64,000 bases of DNA from Erwinia mallotivora (GTDB taxonomy: Bacteria > Pseudomonadota > Gammaproteobacteria > Enterobacterales > Enterobacteriaceae): assembly GCF_000590885.1 (NCBI RefSeq), contig NZ_JFHN01000042.1, positions 44,757 to 108,756 of the forward strand, read 5' to 3'. The number at the start of each line of letters is the position of its first letter. The first letter of the stretch is position 1. A program made the translations under genes and the position numbers. Below are positions 8,546 to 18,961 of this stretch, piece by piece. Under the pieces are notes generated by a model. That model ran no database searches, had not been told where the DNA came from, and saw nothing but the letters and a program-made list of their open reading frames with translations.

Positions 8546-8983
8546 TTGGATACTTCATTAGGTGCGGATCTGGCAAGATTAGTGCGTATCTGGCGTTCGT
8601 TGATCGATCAGCGCCTGAAGCCGCTGGAGCTCACCCAGACGCACTGGGTGACATTACATAACATCCATCAGCTGCCACCGGAACAGTCCCAGATTCAGCT
8701 GGCAAAAGCAATTGGTATCGAACAGCCTTCGCTGGTACGCACTCTCGATCAGTTGGAAGAAAAGGGGTTAATTACCCGCACCACCTGCGCCAGCGATCGT
8801 CGGGCCAAACGAATCAAGCTGACTGAGGAAGCCGCGCCAGTCATCGCTCAGGTTGAGCACGTCATTGATGCTACCCGGGATGATATCCTGACCGGAATTT
8901 CACGGGATGAGATTAATAAAATGGTGACGCTGATTGCCCGACTGGAAAAAAATATTCTGCAACTGCAAAATCGTGACGAATAA
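8546..8983 (+). CDS. slyA: MarR-family regulator SlyA
   Basis: MarR-type winged-helix regulator of 145 residues, nearly identical in its core to E. coli/Salmonella SlyA ([38 protein letters not shown]). SlyA counteracts H-NS silencing and controls envelope and virulence genes. The start is TTG at 8546, five bases after AAGGAGG. A GTG at 8540 overlaps that RBS and is rejected. E. coli slyA also starts with TTG. A strong terminator directly follows the stop codon. Confidence 0.96.
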   Translation: MDTSLGADLARLVRIWRSLIDQRLKPLELTQTHWVTLHNIHQLPPEQSQIQLAKAIGIEQPSLVRTLDQLEEKGLITRTTCASDRRAKRIKLTEEAAPVIAQVEHVIDATRDDILTGISRDEINKMVTLIARLEKNILQLQNRDE

Positions 8984-9005
8984 AAACCGGCAAATGCCGG
9001 TTTTT
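8984..9005 (+). terminator. Rho-independent terminator of slyA
   Basis: Stem AAACCGGC/GCCGGTTT with loop AAAT and a run of five T, starting right after the TAA stop. Confidence 0.9.
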
Positions 9006-9144
9006 AATGCAGACTAAAATATCTCTGATGCGCAGTTAACTGACGGTTTCTGCACTGCCTGATTGTCCCGGTTTTAACACTTATCACCGGGCAACAGCTC
9101 ATTTAAAGCTGCATAGCCCTGTTCAGGGCAACATGCTGGTCAGT

Positions 9145-9612
9145 TTAGCGAGGTGAAACAGTTACCTGGCTGCCATTGGAAGCAATAGCTACGCGCATAC
9201 CAGCGGAGAAACGGCTGGCTGCCTGTTTCTGAACCACCATAATGGTGTTGCCATCATCCTTACGGATTTCAAGCTCCACACCTTCGGATTTATTCATTGC
9301 GCCCTGAACACCCTGTCCGGCTACGCCACCCGCAACGGCACCTGCTGCTGTTGCCAGACTGCGACCTGTACCACCGCCGATGGTGTTACCCAGAAAACCA
9401 CCCAGCACCGCACCGCCGATAGCACCAATAACGTTATTTTCATCTCCGCCCTGGATCTGTACCGGACGAACGGACACCAGTGTACCGTAAGTAACACTCT
9501 GTACCTGACGGGCTTCGGAAGCACTGTAAACATCGCCGGACAGTGTGCTGTTATTGGCACACCCAGCTAAGGTCACACTGGTCAGGGCCACGATGGCTAT
9601 ACGCTTAAACAT
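9145..9612 (-). CDS. slyB: Outer-membrane lipoprotein SlyB
   Basis: Lipoprotein of 155 residues, the same length as E. coli SlyB. The lipobox LAGC puts the lipidated Cys at 18. A glycine-zipper segment follows (AIGGAVLGGFLGNTIGG, then AAGAVAGGVAGQG), then a conserved C-terminus ending NGSQVTVSPR. SlyB forms outer-membrane nanodomains under PhoP-type envelope stress. An upstream in-frame codon gives 11 extra residues before the signal peptide; ATG 9612 is preferred. It converges with slyA, as in E. coli. Confidence 0.95.
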   Translation of the reverse strand: MFKRIAIVALTSVTLAGCANNSTLSGDVYSASEARQVQSVTYGTLVSVRPVQIQGGDENNVIGAIGGAVLGGFLGNTIGGGTGRSLATAAGAVAGGVAGQGVQGAMNKSEGVELEIRKDDGNTIMVVQKQAASRFSAGMRVAIASNGSQVTVSPR

Positions 9613-9897
9613 GGTGAGAACTCCTTTATTATCCACATGCTGCATTCAATTGCGCAGCGATCAATAACTTAATTATATGGCACAAGCAATGCTTGTCTGT
9701 TGCTTCCGGTAAAAAAACGTGTAAATCAGCATAACCTGGCATCACTAAACAGGTTATCAATCAGCATTAAGATAGCCGGAAAAGAGAAAAAACGTAACGT
9801 TGTTTGAAAATGCACGGTTAATCATAGAATTACAGCAGCGATTTTGCGACGCTGTGCGCACGTGAGTGGTTAACTCTGATGGCTAAGGCATAAAAAA

Positions 9898-11019
9898 ATG
9901 AAATCAGGACGCTATATTGGGGTGATGTCGGGGACCAGTCTCGACGGTGTGGATGTGGTACTGGCCGCAATAGACCAGCAAATCGTGGCAGAACAGGCAA
10001 GCTACTGTCATCCCATCCCGCCAGCGGTGCGGCAGGATATTCTGGCCATCTGCCAGGGACAATCGTTGACGCTCTCGCAGTTGGGCCAGCTGGATACGCG
10101 ATTAGGACGTCTGTTTGCCGATGCGGTCAACCATTTGCTTCAGCGCGAAGGGCTGGAAAAAGAAGATATCACCGCGATTGGCTGTCACGGGCAGACGGTC
10201 TGGCATGAACCGCTGGGCGAAGCGCCGAACACCCTTCAGATTGGTGACAATAACCAGATTGCTGCGGCAACCGGGATTACGGTCGTTGGCGATTTTCGTC
10301 GCAGGGATATGGCGTTGGGCGGGCAGGGCGCGCCGTTGGTTCCGGCGTTTCATCAGGCAGTTTTAATGCATCCGCAGGAACGAAGGATGGTGCTGAACAT
10401 TGGCGGTATTGCCAATCTCTCCTTATTGATCCCCGGGCAGCCTGTTGGCGGCTATGACACCGGACCAGGCAACATGCTGATGGATGCCTGGATCTTTCAG
10501 CATCGGGGTAAAAATTATGACGAGGATGGTCGCTGGGGCGCGAGTGGAACGGTAAATGATGCCCTGCTGCAACAGATGCTGGGCGATCCCTGGTTTGCCC
10601 GTCCGGCACCCAAATCAACGGGGCGGGAGTATTTCAATCCTGCGTGGATTGAGAAACAGCTGGCGGACTTTCCTGGTCTGGCCCCGCAGGATATCCAGGC
10701 CACGCTCCTTGAATTGACGGCGATGACAGTCACACGCCAGGTCACGTCAGCGGGCGGCTGCGAACGCCTGCTGGTGTGTGGCGGGGGACGTCGTAACCCG
10801 CTGCTGATGGCGAGGTTGTCAGCGTTGCTCCCCGGGACTGAAGTGGCACCCACCGACAGCGTTGGCATCAGCAGCGACGATATGGAAGGGCTGGCTTTTG
10901 CCTGGCTGGCATACCGTACTCTGTCAGGCGAACCCGGCAACATGCCTTCGGTCACCGGCGCACGAGAATCTTCGATACTGGGCGCTATCTGGCCCGCCAA
11001 CAGGGTGCGTTATCGTTAA
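9898..11019 (+). CDS. anmK: Anhydro-N-acetylmuramic acid kinase
   Basis: A 373-residue cytoplasmic kinase (E. coli AnmK 369) that opens and phosphorylates 1,6-anhydroMurNAc to MurNAc-6-P in wall recycling. The N-terminal phosphate-binding motif [14 protein letters not shown], the GCHGQTVWH segment, [12 protein letters not shown] and GYDTGPGN are typical of the actin-fold family. E. coli has mliC between anmK and pdxH. Here the 216-bp gap holds only a CTG/CAG hairpin at 11028-11044 and no ORF. Confidence 0.95.
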   Translation: MKSGRYIGVMSGTSLDGVDVVLAAIDQQIVAEQASYCHPIPPAVRQDILAICQGQSLTLSQLGQLDTRLGRLFADAVNHLLQREGLEKEDITAIGCHGQTVWHEPLGEAPNTLQIGDNNQIAAATGITVVGDFRRRDMALGGQGAPLVPAFHQAVLMHPQERRMVLNIGGIANLSLLIPGQPVGGYDTGPGNMLMDAWIFQHRGKNYDEDGRWGASGTVNDALLQQMLGDPWFARPAPKSTGREYFNPAWIEKQLADFPGLAPQDIQATLLELTAMTVTRQVTSAGGCERLLVCGGGRRNPLLMARLSALLPGTEVAPTDSVGISSDDMEGLAFAWLAYRTLSGEPGNMPSVTGARESSILGAIWPANRVRYR

Positions 11020-11235
11020 CATTTCCTGCTGCTGAAACAGCAGCGGTCAACACCTGTGTGACGTGTACGATAACCGCCAAAACGCTGTTTTCATCTCACA
11101 GTAAATAAGACATCAGGTGATGATAACGGCCAGCGGCGGATGAGTGATTGTCGATTCAGCACCGGTTAACCCGTTGAAACTCATCGGTGCAGAGCGCACA
11201 ATGCTTTTTTCTCCCAGTCAGCAGAAGACGAAAAA

Positions 11236-11892
11236 ATGAACGAAAACGATCACCTTCAGCAGATTGCTCACCTGCGCCGTGAATACACGCGTGGCGGGCT
11301 GCGTCGTAAGGATCTTCCCGCCGACCCGTTATCCCTGTTTGAGCACTGGCTTAGCCAGGCGGTGGCCGCTCAACTGCCGGACCCCACGGCGATGAGCGTG
11401 GCGACCGTTGACCCGTTCGGCCAGCCCTACCAGCGCATTGTCCTGCTGAAACATTTTGATCAGCGTGGGCTGGTGTTTTATACCAATCTTGGCAGCCGCA
11501 AGGCTCAGCATCTGGAAAATAACCCGCGCATCAGCCTGCTTTTTCCGTGGCACATGTTGGAACGGCAGGTAATGGTATTGGGCACGGTCGAAAAGTTGTC
11601 GGTTGTCGATGTGGTTAAATATTTTCACAGTCGTCCACGAGACAGCCAGATAGGCGCGTGGGTATCGAAACAGTCCAGTCGCATCTCTGCCCGCGGCGTG
11701 CTCGAAGGCAAATTTCTTGAGCTGAAGCAAAAGTTTCAGCAGGGTGAAGTGCCACTTCCCAGTTTCTGGGGCGGATTCCGCATCCGGCCGGAGTCAATGG
11801 AGTTCTGGCAGGGAGGAGAACATCGCCTGCATGACCGCTTTTTTTATCAGCGTGAAGGCGATAGCTGGAAAATTGATCGTCTGGCCCCCTGA
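11236..11892 (+). CDS. pdxH: Pyridoxine/pyridoxamine 5'-phosphate oxidase
   Basis: FMN flavoprotein of 218 residues, equal in length to E. coli PdxH. It oxidises PNP or PMP to pyridoxal 5'-phosphate. It has the split-barrel fold with conserved segments [21 protein letters not shown] and the C-terminal [11 protein letters not shown]...W.I.RLAP end. It sits upstream of tyrS and pdxY as in E. coli, so two B6-salvage genes flank the tyrosyl-tRNA synthetase. Confidence 0.96.
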   Translation: MNENDHLQQIAHLRREYTRGGLRRKDLPADPLSLFEHWLSQAVAAQLPDPTAMSVATVDPFGQPYQRIVLLKHFDQRGLVFYTNLGSRKAQHLENNPRISLLFPWHMLERQVMVLGTVEKLSVVDVVKYFHSRPRDSQIGAWVSKQSSRISARGVLEGKFLELKQKFQQGEVPLPSFWGGFRIRPESMEFWQGGEHRLHDRFFYQREGDSWKIDRLAP

Positions 11893-11912
11893 AGCTGCGA
11901 AATAATCCCTTT

Positions 11913-11941
11913 AAGCGCTGGTGCAGAGTGCTTCAGCGCTT
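11913..11941 (+). terminator. Hairpin after pdxH
   Basis: Perfect 8-bp stem AAGCGCTG/CAGCGCTT with a 13-nt loop, 20 bp past the pdxH stop. The T-run comes only about 15 nt later, so it may be a weak terminator. Confidence 0.4.
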
Positions 11942-12030
11942 TATCCTGTACGCCTCTTTTTTTTCGTCCGCGTCTCAGCGGAAAGCGATGCACCAGCAGA
12001 GGTGCAGACTTTTTTTACATGGAGTCACAG

Positions 12031-13305
12031 ATGGCCAGCAGTAATTTGATCAAACAATTGCAGGAGCGGGGCCTGGTAGCCCAGGTTACGGATGAAATCG
12101 CGTTAGCAGAGCGCCTGGCAGAAGGCCCGATTGCGCTCTATTGCGGTTTTGATCCGACGGCCGACAGCCTGCATTTGGGTCATCTGGTGCCCTTGCTGTG
12201 TCTTAAACGTTTTCAGGATGCCGGTCACCGGCCGGTCGCGCTGGTTGGGGGAGCCACCGGTCTGATTGGCGATCCCAGTTTCAAAGCGGCCGAACGTAAG
12301 CTCAACACCAGTGAAACGGTTAATGAATGGGTGGAAAAAATCCGCCATCAGGTTGCCCCGTTCCTCGACTTTGACTGCGGTGACAACAGCGCGGTGGCGG
12401 CCAATAACTATGACTGGTTTGGCAGCATGAATGTGCTGACTTTCCTGCGGGATATCGGTAAACACTTCTCAGTTAATCAGATGATTAATAAGGAAGCCGT
12501 TAAGCAGCGTCTTAACCGCGACGATCAGGGCATCTCCTTTACCGAATTTTCCTACAACCTGTTGCAGGGTTATGACTTTGCCTGCCTGAATGAACGCTAC
12601 GGTGTTGCGTTACAGATTGGCGGTTCCGATCAGTGGGGCAACATAACGTCCGGTATCGATCTGACCCGTCGTCTGCACCAGAACCAGGTCTTTGGCCTGA
12701 CCGTGCCACTGATTACCAAATCTGACGGTACTAAATTTGGCAAAACCGAAGGTGGTGCGGTGTGGCTGGATGCGAAGAAAACCAGTCCGTACAAATTTTA
12801 CCAGTTCTGGATCAACACAGCCGATGCGGATGTTTATCGCTTCCTCAAGTTCTTCACTTTTATGAGTATTGACGAAATCAATGCGCTGGAAGAAGAAGAC
12901 AAAAACAGCGGTAAAGCGCCACGCGCCCAGTATGTGCTGGCAGAACAGGTGACCCGTCTGGTGCATGGTGCCGGGGGGCTGGCTGCCGCAGAGCGCATCA
13001 GCAGCAGCCTGTTCTCCGGTAGCCTGACCGAAATGACCGAAGCTGATTTTGAACAGCTGGCGCAGGACGGCATGCCGTTTGTGGAACTGGAGCAGGGCGA
13101 GGATTTGCAACAGGCGATGGTGAACGGCGATTTAGCGCCGTCGCGTGGTCAGGCACGTAAGCTGATTGAGTCAAAAGCGGTCAGCATCAATGGCGTTGCG
13201 CAGTTAAACAGCGAATATGCCTTTGTCGCGTCAGATCGACTGTTTGGCCGCTATACCCTGTTACGTCGTGGTAAGAAAAATTACTGTCTGATCGTCTGGA
13301 AATAA
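12031..13305 (+). CDS. tyrS: Tyrosyl-tRNA synthetase
   Basis: Class I aminoacyl-tRNA synthetase of 424 residues, the same length as E. coli TyrRS. The HIGH motif appears as HLGH at 48-51 and the KMSKS motif as KFGKT at about 235. The tyrosine pocket YCGFDPT is intact. The C-terminus (from about 355) is an S4 RNA-binding domain ending [14 protein letters not shown]. The start is ATG 12031 with GGAG 6 bp before it; an in-frame ATG at 12019 lacks an RBS. Confidence 0.98.
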   Translation: MASSNLIKQLQERGLVAQVTDEIALAERLAEGPIALYCGFDPTADSLHLGHLVPLLCLKRFQDAGHRPVALVGGATGLIGDPSFKAAERKLNTSETVNEWVEKIRHQVAPFLDFDCGDNSAVAANNYDWFGSMNVLTFLRDIGKHFSVNQMINKEAVKQRLNRDDQGISFTEFSYNLLQGYDFACLNERYGVALQIGGSDQWGNITSGIDLTRRLHQNQVFGLTVPLITKSDGTKFGKTEGGAVWLDAKKTSPYKFYQFWINTADADVYRFLKFFTFMSIDEINALEEEDKNSGKAPRAQYVLAEQVTRLVHGAGGLAAAERISSSLFSGSLTEMTEADFEQLAQDGMPFVELEQGEDLQQAMVNGDLAPSRGQARKLIESKAVSINGVAQLNSEYAFVASDRLFGRYTLLRRGKKNYCLIVWK

Positions 13306-13315
13306 CCCACAGCAC

Positions 13316-13340
13316 AGGCCGGTATCATCCGGCCTTTCTC
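13316..13340 (+). terminator. Terminator between tyrS and pdxY
   Basis: Stem AGGCCGG/CCGGCCT with loop TATCAT, then TTCTCTT. It lies in a 47-bp gap, so it probably reduces rather than abolishes pdxY read-through; the pdxY Shine-Dalgarno follows at once. Confidence 0.65.
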
Positions 13341-13352
13341 TTGCAGGACATC

Positions 13353-14213
13353 ATGAAAAATATTCTTTCTGTACAATCGCATACTGTCTATGGTCATGCG
13401 GGTAACAGCGCAGCTGAATTCCCGATGCGGCGGATGGGGGCCAACGTGTGGCCACTTAACACGGTGCAGTTTTCAAACCACACCCAGTACGGTCACTGGA
13501 CCGGTATGGTGATGCCAGCCAGCCATCTGGGCGAAATTGTGCAGGGGATTGCAAACATTGATCGGCTGAAAAGCTGCAATGCGGTCCTCAGTGGTTATCT
13601 CGGTTCCGCAGAACAGGGTGAGCAAATCCTCGATATCGTTCGTCAGGTGAAACAGGCCAACCCTGAAGCCTGGTATTTCTGCGATCCGGTGATGGGCCAT
13701 CCGGAAAAAGGCTGTATTGTTGCACCCGGTGTGGCTGAGTTTCACACGCGCCAGGCGCTGCCTGCGAGCGATATTATCGCGCCGAATCTGCTGGAGCTGG
13801 AGATACTCAGCGGCCACCCGGTCAGCAGCGTCGAGCAGGCGATTGCCACCGCGCGCGAATTGATTGCGCAGGGACCGAAAATTGTGCTGGTGAAGCATCT
13901 GGCACGAGCGGGTCTGCGCAGCGATCGCTTTGAGATGCTGCTGGTCACCGCTGATGAGGCGTGGCATATCAGCCGTCCGCTGGTTGACTTCGGCGTGCGT
14001 CAACCGGTGGGCGTGGGCGACCTGACCAGCGGCTTGCTGCTGGTCAATCTGCTGCACGGTCTGCCATTGCAACAGGCGCTGGAGCATGTGACGGCGGCGG
14101 TATATGAAGTGATGCTGAAAACCCATCAAATGGGCGAATATGAACTGCAACTGGTGGCGGCTCAGCACCGGATGGCCGAACCAGAGCAACATTTCAGCGC
14201 GCTGAGAATTTAA
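13353..14213 (+). CDS. pdxY: Pyridoxal kinase PdxY
   Basis: Ribokinase-fold kinase of 286 residues (E. coli 287) that phosphorylates pyridoxal. The N-terminal [16 protein letters not shown] and [13 protein letters not shown] segments bind substrate. CDPVMGH and the C-terminal [11 protein letters not shown] contain the ATP site and catalytic Asp. The start is ATG 13353 ([10 protein letters not shown]). An upstream in-frame TTG at 13341 overlaps the terminator tail. A CTGCCGG/CCGGCAG hairpin follows the gene. Confidence 0.96.
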   Translation: MKNILSVQSHTVYGHAGNSAAEFPMRRMGANVWPLNTVQFSNHTQYGHWTGMVMPASHLGEIVQGIANIDRLKSCNAVLSGYLGSAEQGEQILDIVRQVKQANPEAWYFCDPVMGHPEKGCIVAPGVAEFHTRQALPASDIIAPNLLELEILSGHPVSSVEQAIATARELIAQGPKIVLVKHLARAGLRSDRFEMLLVTADEAWHISRPLVDFGVRQPVGVGDLTSGLLLVNLLHGLPLQQALEHVTAAVYEVMLKTHQMGEYELQLVAAQHRMAEPEQHFSALRI

Positions 14214-14229
14214 AGCGGTTTCACTCCGA

Positions 14230-14253
14230 CTGCCGGGAAATATCATCCGGCAG
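14230..14253 (+). terminator. Hairpin after pdxY
   Basis: Perfect 7-bp stem CTGCCGG/CCGGCAG with a 10-nt loop, 16 bp past the pdxY stop, followed by ATTTCC. It marks the end of the conserved backbone before the AT-richer insert. Confidence 0.5.
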
Positions 14254-14399
14254 ATTTCCACTAAAAACATAAAGATGCATCGCCAGAAAAAAACTGGCTG
14301 AACGCGTCAGTTATTTATTTCACCCCAGTGGGGGAACCGTCCCCTTAGAAAGTGCCACTTAGCGAAAACAATATACTTATTCTCGTTAAGGGCACCTGC

Positions 14400-15141
14400 G
14401 TGAACGTTAATCATTACCATTCAATATCGGGCCATTATTATACAGGTGGATACTATGAACACGAGTCATCGTCTGGCTCGTCATCTGATATTTCTCATGT
14501 TTCTGAGGTGGCCAGGAACAGTAATGGCTGGGGGATGCGTGAGCGGTTAAATGATTTATCAGAAAAAGTAGCCAGCCGCACGACGCTTTCAACAACGGGT
14601 TATCAGACGGCGATGATGCGGATTAATAATCCCGGCAAACTTGATTCTGACTCGGTTATGACCATGCGCAGGGCGCATCAGTATATGCAGGGGGGCAAAA
14701 AAACAGTTCCCGCAAAACACCCTGGCCAGTCTGGCTTCGCTTCAGCATGACAGCATTTACCGTACCGCAGACGGAGGTCTGAAGGGCGGAATTGAAATGA
14801 GTGTTGAAGAATTGGGCGAGTCGCTGCAAAAATGTCGTCAGTCAGGATTTTCAAATTGTGACATGCAGGCATTAGAAATGGGATTACATATTAAACATTG
14901 CCTCGGAATAGATGACTTCACCATCTACAGCAATAAAAAACTCAGCCATAATTACGTGGTAATAAAACCGGGTGACCTTTTTCCAAAAGGAGCCATTGTG
15001 GATTCATGGACCGGGCATGGTGTATTTGAATTAAATCTGAAAAACAAACTGATATTCATGCACAAAGAAAGTAACCTGTCAGTTAATCACAACATGCACG
15101 AATTTATTAATACGCATGGGCACAATTATATTGTCGACTGA
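14400..15141 (+). pseudogene. Frameshifted effector-like cysteine protease/deamidase gene
   Basis: Two abutting frames form one protein. GTG 14400 has AAGGG 7 nt upstream and begins a polar, Ser-rich N-terminus (YYEHESSSGSSSD), reading to GGKK near 14702. One base must then be skipped to enter the second frame (QFPQNTLASLASLQHDSIYR), which runs to 15141. The break lies in GGGGGG-C-AAAAAAA (14690-14703). The second part has a papain-like triad pattern: SNCDMQALEMG (Cys at a helix start), LSHNYVVIKPG (His) and GAIVDSWTGHG (Asp), as in YopT/OspI/toxin-deamidase domains. The function is inferred from this pattern only. Base composition is AT-richer than its neighbours, suggesting transfer. Confidence 0.6.
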
Positions 15142-15330
15142 ATCTGATTCATTTTTATTAATCTCTGCGTGGCACTCAGAGCCTGGTCCATCAGGGCTGG
15201 TTTACCTGCTATTCTGAACCCGGGCAGTGCCCGAAATTCTTACGTATTCCGTGTACGTTGTGATTTCTGCGCACTGTCCGTGTCCGGACCGGCTACAACA
15301 ACGCCCGGTGGAACAGGCACTTACTGAAAT

Positions 15331-15378
15331 AAAAACCGGGCAAAAAGCGGAAACTGAGAAAAGCGCCGTTTTTTGCCC
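15331..15378 (-). terminator. Terminator after gstA
   Basis: Stem GGGCAAAAA/TTTTTGCCC (15338-15346 with 15370-15378) with a long loop. On the minus strand it is followed by GGTTTTTATT. It lies 43 bp past the gstA stop. The rest of 15142-15330 holds no gene that I can see. Confidence 0.5.
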
Positions 15379-15420
15379 TGAAACAACCGATCAGTTGTCA
15401 TGGTGAAACACAGAAACCAG

Positions 15421-16023
15421 CTACAGACCTTCCGACCGCAGCGCCTCGCTTACCGCAGGACGCTCCGCCACTCTGGCCGACCAGTCCGCCAGCCTCTTCA
15501 TCGCAGAGAGGTCCACCGCAACGGCACTCGCCCAGCGCATCACCGTAAACAGATAGGCATCCGCCACGGTAAAATGCTGGCCCATCAGCCACTGTTTGTC
15601 CTCAAGCTGGCTGTCCACCCAGCCAAACTTTTGTTCCAGTTGAGTGCGCAGCACTTTTTTGTAGTCTTCAGGCGTAGCAGGGCGAAACAGCGGGCTGAAG
15701 GTTTTATGCAGCTCGGTGGCAATGTAATTCAGCCACTCCAGCGTATGGTAGCGACTCAGGCTGCCAACGGGTGCCAGAAGCTGACGGTCCGGCTTGAGGT
15801 CTGCCAGATACTGCACAATCGCCACGCCTTCGGTCAGCAGGGAATCCTCGTCAAATTGCAAAGCGGGCACCTGGCCTTTTGGATTAATCAGCAGGAAATC
15901 CTCGCCCTGCTCGGTGGTTTTTTTCTGCAAATCTATCTGAATCAGGGTGAAATCCAGTCCCGTCTCCCGCAGGATAATATGCGGCGAAAGCGAACAGGCT
16001 CCCGGCTTAAAGTAGAGTTTCAT
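15421..16023 (-). CDS. gstA: Glutathione S-transferase GstA (beta class)
   Basis: Bacterial beta-class GST of 200 residues (E. coli 201). The beta-class residues Cys10 (KPGACS) and His106 (TELHKTF) are in place, as are the glutathione-binding NPKGQVPAL and [10 protein letters not shown]. Two ATGs lie in tandem; the second (16023) is 7 nt from AGGAG and gives the family N-terminus [11 protein letters not shown]. It is a cytosolic detoxification enzyme, next to dtpA as in E. coli. Confidence 0.94.
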   Translation of the reverse strand: MKLYFKPGACSLSPHIILRETGLDFTLIQIDLQKKTTEQGEDFLLINPKGQVPALQFDEDSLLTEGVAIVQYLADLKPDRQLLAPVGSLSRYHTLEWLNYIATELHKTFSPLFRPATPEDYKKVLRTQLEQKFGWVDSQLEDKQWLMGQHFTVADAYLFTVMRWASAVAVDLSAMKRLADWSARVAERPAVSEALRSEGL

Positions 16024-16292
16024 CATCTTGCTCCTTCAGTCTGAGGGTTAAGCCTGCTTTCAAGCTTAATGCGGCCTGGAGGAAAAGTCAGCTGATGCAT
16101 CGGGCCGCGGCAGATTAATTCCTGTCGGGGAAGAACGTAAAAAAGCGTCTCTTCCGGCAGGCAAACAGCGGACGAATGACCAGTACAGGGGAGACAGGGA
16201 TAGCCGTAGAGGAGGGTGGCAGAACGGAACAGATGCGGGGTGGGTGCTGAAGTAACAGGGCAGCATCACAGCTGCCCCGTGAGACTCTGCCG

Positions 16293-17786
16293 TCAGGCAG
16301 TCACGTCCTCGCTCAGCGGTTGATCATCCTGAGTCATTCGCTTCAGTTTTGGTGCGGTCAGCAGCATCAGCAGCGCAATGATGCCGGTGACAATACCAAT
16401 TTGCAGGAACACATCACCATAGATATGCAGAGATTGAAGTGGATCGATGATATCTTCCGGCACGGCCATCAGATTCGCCACTTTCCCGGCGATCATCGCC
16501 GCCCCGGCGGTGGTCAGAAACCAGGAGCCCATAATAAAGCCCATCAGACGCTGGGGAACCAGCTGCGCCACCATCGCCAGGCCAAGACCGGAAATCATCA
16601 GCTCTCCGACGCTTTGCAGGGCATAGCTGAGGATCAGCCAGTTAACGGAAACAATCCCCATCTGGCTGGCAAATTTGGTGCCCAGTGGCAGCACGAGAAA
16701 GGCGGCGGAACAGAGCACCATGCCAAGGGCAAACTTATGTGGCATCGGCAACCGGTCGCCCATTTTGTTATAGGTGGCGGCCAGCAGCGGGCTGAAAATC
16801 ATAATCCAGAAGGGATTCAGCGCCTGAAACTGCTCAGGTTCGAATGCAATGCCCAGCAGTGAATGTTCCACGTTGCGAATGGCGAAAAAATTCAGCGAGG
16901 TGGGCATCTGCATATACAGCACAAAAAACACCACCGCTTCGAGCATCAACAGAAAAGCCACAATCATCTTGCGACGGGCAGCCCCCTGCAATTTAAACGC
17001 CTCTTTAATGAACACCACCACGATACCCACGGCGATCAGCGTCAGGGTCATGCGGGCAATCTGCTGATTATGCAGCAGCCAGGTTGCCACGGCGATCAGT
17101 GCCACCACGCCGACGAGGGTTGCCAGCAGCCTGCCAACATGTAGCGGTGCAAAATCTGGCTGAGAACCGTAGTTCTTCACCCATTTCCGGCACAGCATAA
17201 AGTTAACCAGCGTAATCATCATCCCAACCACAGAAAGGCTGAAGGCGGTGCTCCAGCCGTAGTGGGCCGCCAGCCACGGCGTCGCCAGCATAGAAAAGAA
17301 AGAGCCGATGTTAATCGCCATGTAATACATGGTGAAAGCCCCGTCGAGGCGGGGGTCATCTTTTTCATAACAGGTGGAGAGCAGTGATGAAGGATTGGCT
17401 TTAAACAGGCCATTACCCACGGCAATGGTCGCCATACCAATATAGACCACGCCAACATCATGGCCGGAGAAGGCCACCAGCGCATAGCCCAGCGCCAGCA
17501 CCAGCGTGCCCAGCACAATCACCCGTTTGGTGCCCAACACTTTATCCCCCAGCCAGCCGCCAACGGCGACCAGGCCATAGACCAGTGCACTGAAAGAAGA
17601 GAACAGGGTGATGGATTCGGCCTCAGACATGCCCAGCATTTTGACGAGATACACCGCCATAATGCCCTGAAGGCCGTAATAGCCGAACCGCTCCCACAGC
17701 TCGATAGAGAAAATCAGATAGAACGATTTGGGTTGCTTAAACGCATTAAGGCTGGCCGCCTCGGGCTGTTTGTTTGCATCAGACAC
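16293..17786 (-). CDS. dtpA: Dipeptide/tripeptide:H+ symporter DtpA
   Basis: Proton-dependent oligopeptide transporter (POT/PTR2) of 497 residues with about 14 membrane segments. The signature ExxERFxYY appears as [10 protein letters not shown] near residue 30, and the second PTR2 signature is in [13 protein letters not shown]. The C-terminus [12 protein letters not shown] matches E. coli. The start is taken as GTG 17786 (MSDANKQPE), 5 nt after AGAGG; an in-frame TTG at 17804 is less likely. In E. coli nth is the next gene, but here it is 17 kb away. Confidence 0.94.
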   Translation of the reverse strand: MSDANKQPEAASLNAFKQPKSFYLIFSIELWERFGYYGLQGIMAVYLVKMLGMSEAESITLFSSFSALVYGLVAVGGWLGDKVLGTKRVIVLGTLVLALGYALVAFSGHDVGVVYIGMATIAVGNGLFKANPSSLLSTCYEKDDPRLDGAFTMYYMAINIGSFFSMLATPWLAAHYGWSTAFSLSVVGMMITLVNFMLCRKWVKNYGSQPDFAPLHVGRLLATLVGVVALIAVATWLLHNQQIARMTLTLIAVGIVVVFIKEAFKLQGAARRKMIVAFLLMLEAVVFFVLYMQMPTSLNFFAIRNVEHSLLGIAFEPEQFQALNPFWIMIFSPLLAATYNKMGDRLPMPHKFALGMVLCSAAFLVLPLGTKFASQMGIVSVNWLILSYALQSVGELMISGLGLAMVAQLVPQRLMGFIMGSWFLTTAGAAMIAGKVANLMAVPEDIIDPLQSLHIYGDVFLQIGIVTGIIALLMLLTAPKLKRMTQDDQPLSEDVTA

Positions 17787-18285
17787 AGATACCTCTGGAG
17801 TCAAAATCTTGTTTCGACGAGAAAATTAAGTCAACGTCAGACAAGGCGGGCATTCGCCGCATAGTTATAAGAATCAGAAAAGGGCGCTTAATTTCGCCGA
17901 TCATCCGGTGCCAGGCAAGTTTTTTTTCAGCAATGGCGCGGCAGGCAATAAAAAGTGTTAAAGAATGATTTCCAGCCCATGGTCCAGCATTTATGACTGG
18001 TATCAATTGTTAACATCATATAAAAAACCGCAAAATGCGTCTGAATTATCTGGCGGCTATAAATGGCCCTGTTTCCGGTTTTAACCTGATGTTATTTGTT
18101 TAATATATTGATAATTATCTGTTTTTAATGAAAGCAGGAAATTATCACTTCATCGACACAGGTGTTTTCTGCTGCTTTCGGAAATGGTAAAGCATCACTT
18201 AACACGCATACTGATACAGATCACAAAAAGCCAACATATTACGCCTCGGAAAATAACCCCTCAAAACATGCAACATTTATTATTA
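17787..18285. promoter_or_regulatory. Divergent dtpA/betI intergenic region
   Basis: About 500 bp, AT-rich towards betI, with no supportable ORF. In E. coli the choline transporter betT is divergent from betI, but here this position is taken by the dtpA promoter and no betT is present. The only operator recognised is the BetI palindrome at its right edge. Confidence 0.4.
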
Positions 18286-18299
18286 ATTGAACGTTCAAT
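18286..18299. promoter_or_regulatory. BetI operator
   Basis: ATTGAACGTTCAAT is a perfect 14-bp palindrome 51 bp upstream of the betI start, followed by ATAAAAT. It resembles the known BetI site in betIBA promoters (a palindrome around GAACGTTC). Choline relieves BetI repression. Confidence 0.85.
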
Positions 18300-18349
18300 A
18301 TAAAATGCGTTATAGTTTTGGTTATCGAAACGTTAAAAGTGATCGAGTG

Positions 18350-18952
18350 ATGCCAAAAGTTGGAATGAAAGCCATCCGTCAGGCGCAGCTGATTGACGCG
18401 ACGCTGACGGTGATCGATCGCGTTGGGCTGGCGGATGCCAGCCTGGCGCTGATTGCTAAAGAAGCGGGCGTTTCCACCGGGATTGTCAGCCACTATTTTG
18501 GCGATAAGAACGGTCTGCTGGATGCCTGTATGCGCCAGATCCTTGCCGATTTATATCAGGCGGTAGGGCGATTTCGGCAGCAGGCGGCAGATGAGCCGGA
18601 GGCCCGCATCCGCGCCATTATCGACGGCAACTTTGATGCATCCCAGATTGCCAGACCGGTACTGAAAACCTGGCTGGCTTTCTGGACCAGCAGCCTGCAT
18701 CAGCCGGCATTACAGCGTCTGCAACGCATTAACGACCGCCGCCTCTACTCCAATCTGGTGGCACAGTTTGCCCGCAGCCTGCCGCATTCGCAGGCACGGG
18801 ATGCGGGAGCCGCGATGGCGGCGCTGATTGACGGACTGTGGCTGCGCATGACGCTGGCACCTCAGCCGATGCAGCAGGGGCTGAATGCGGCCCGCAGACT
18901 TTGTTATCAACATCTCTCGTTGTGGCTGGCAGCCGCAACGCCTGAAACCTGA
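18350..18952 (+). CDS. betI: Choline-responsive repressor BetI
   Basis: TetR-family repressor of 200 residues. The family N-terminus MPKVGMKAIRQAQLIDATL is present, followed by the HTH in IAKEAGVSTGIVSHYFGDK. The ligand domain contains KTWLAFWTSSLHQP and ALIDGLWLR, typical of BetI. ATG 18350 is chosen; an earlier in-frame ATG would overlap the operator. It is first gene of betIBA, 9 bp before betB, and controls the operon from the palindrome at 18286-18299. Confidence 0.95.
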   Translation: MPKVGMKAIRQAQLIDATLTVIDRVGLADASLALIAKEAGVSTGIVSHYFGDKNGLLDACMRQILADLYQAVGRFRQQAADEPEARIRAIIDGNFDASQIARPVLKTWLAFWTSSLHQPALQRLQRINDRRLYSNLVAQFARSLPHSQARDAGAAMAALIDGLWLRMTLAPQPMQQGLNAARRLCYQHLSLWLAAATPET

Positions 18953-18961
18953 GGAGGAAGC

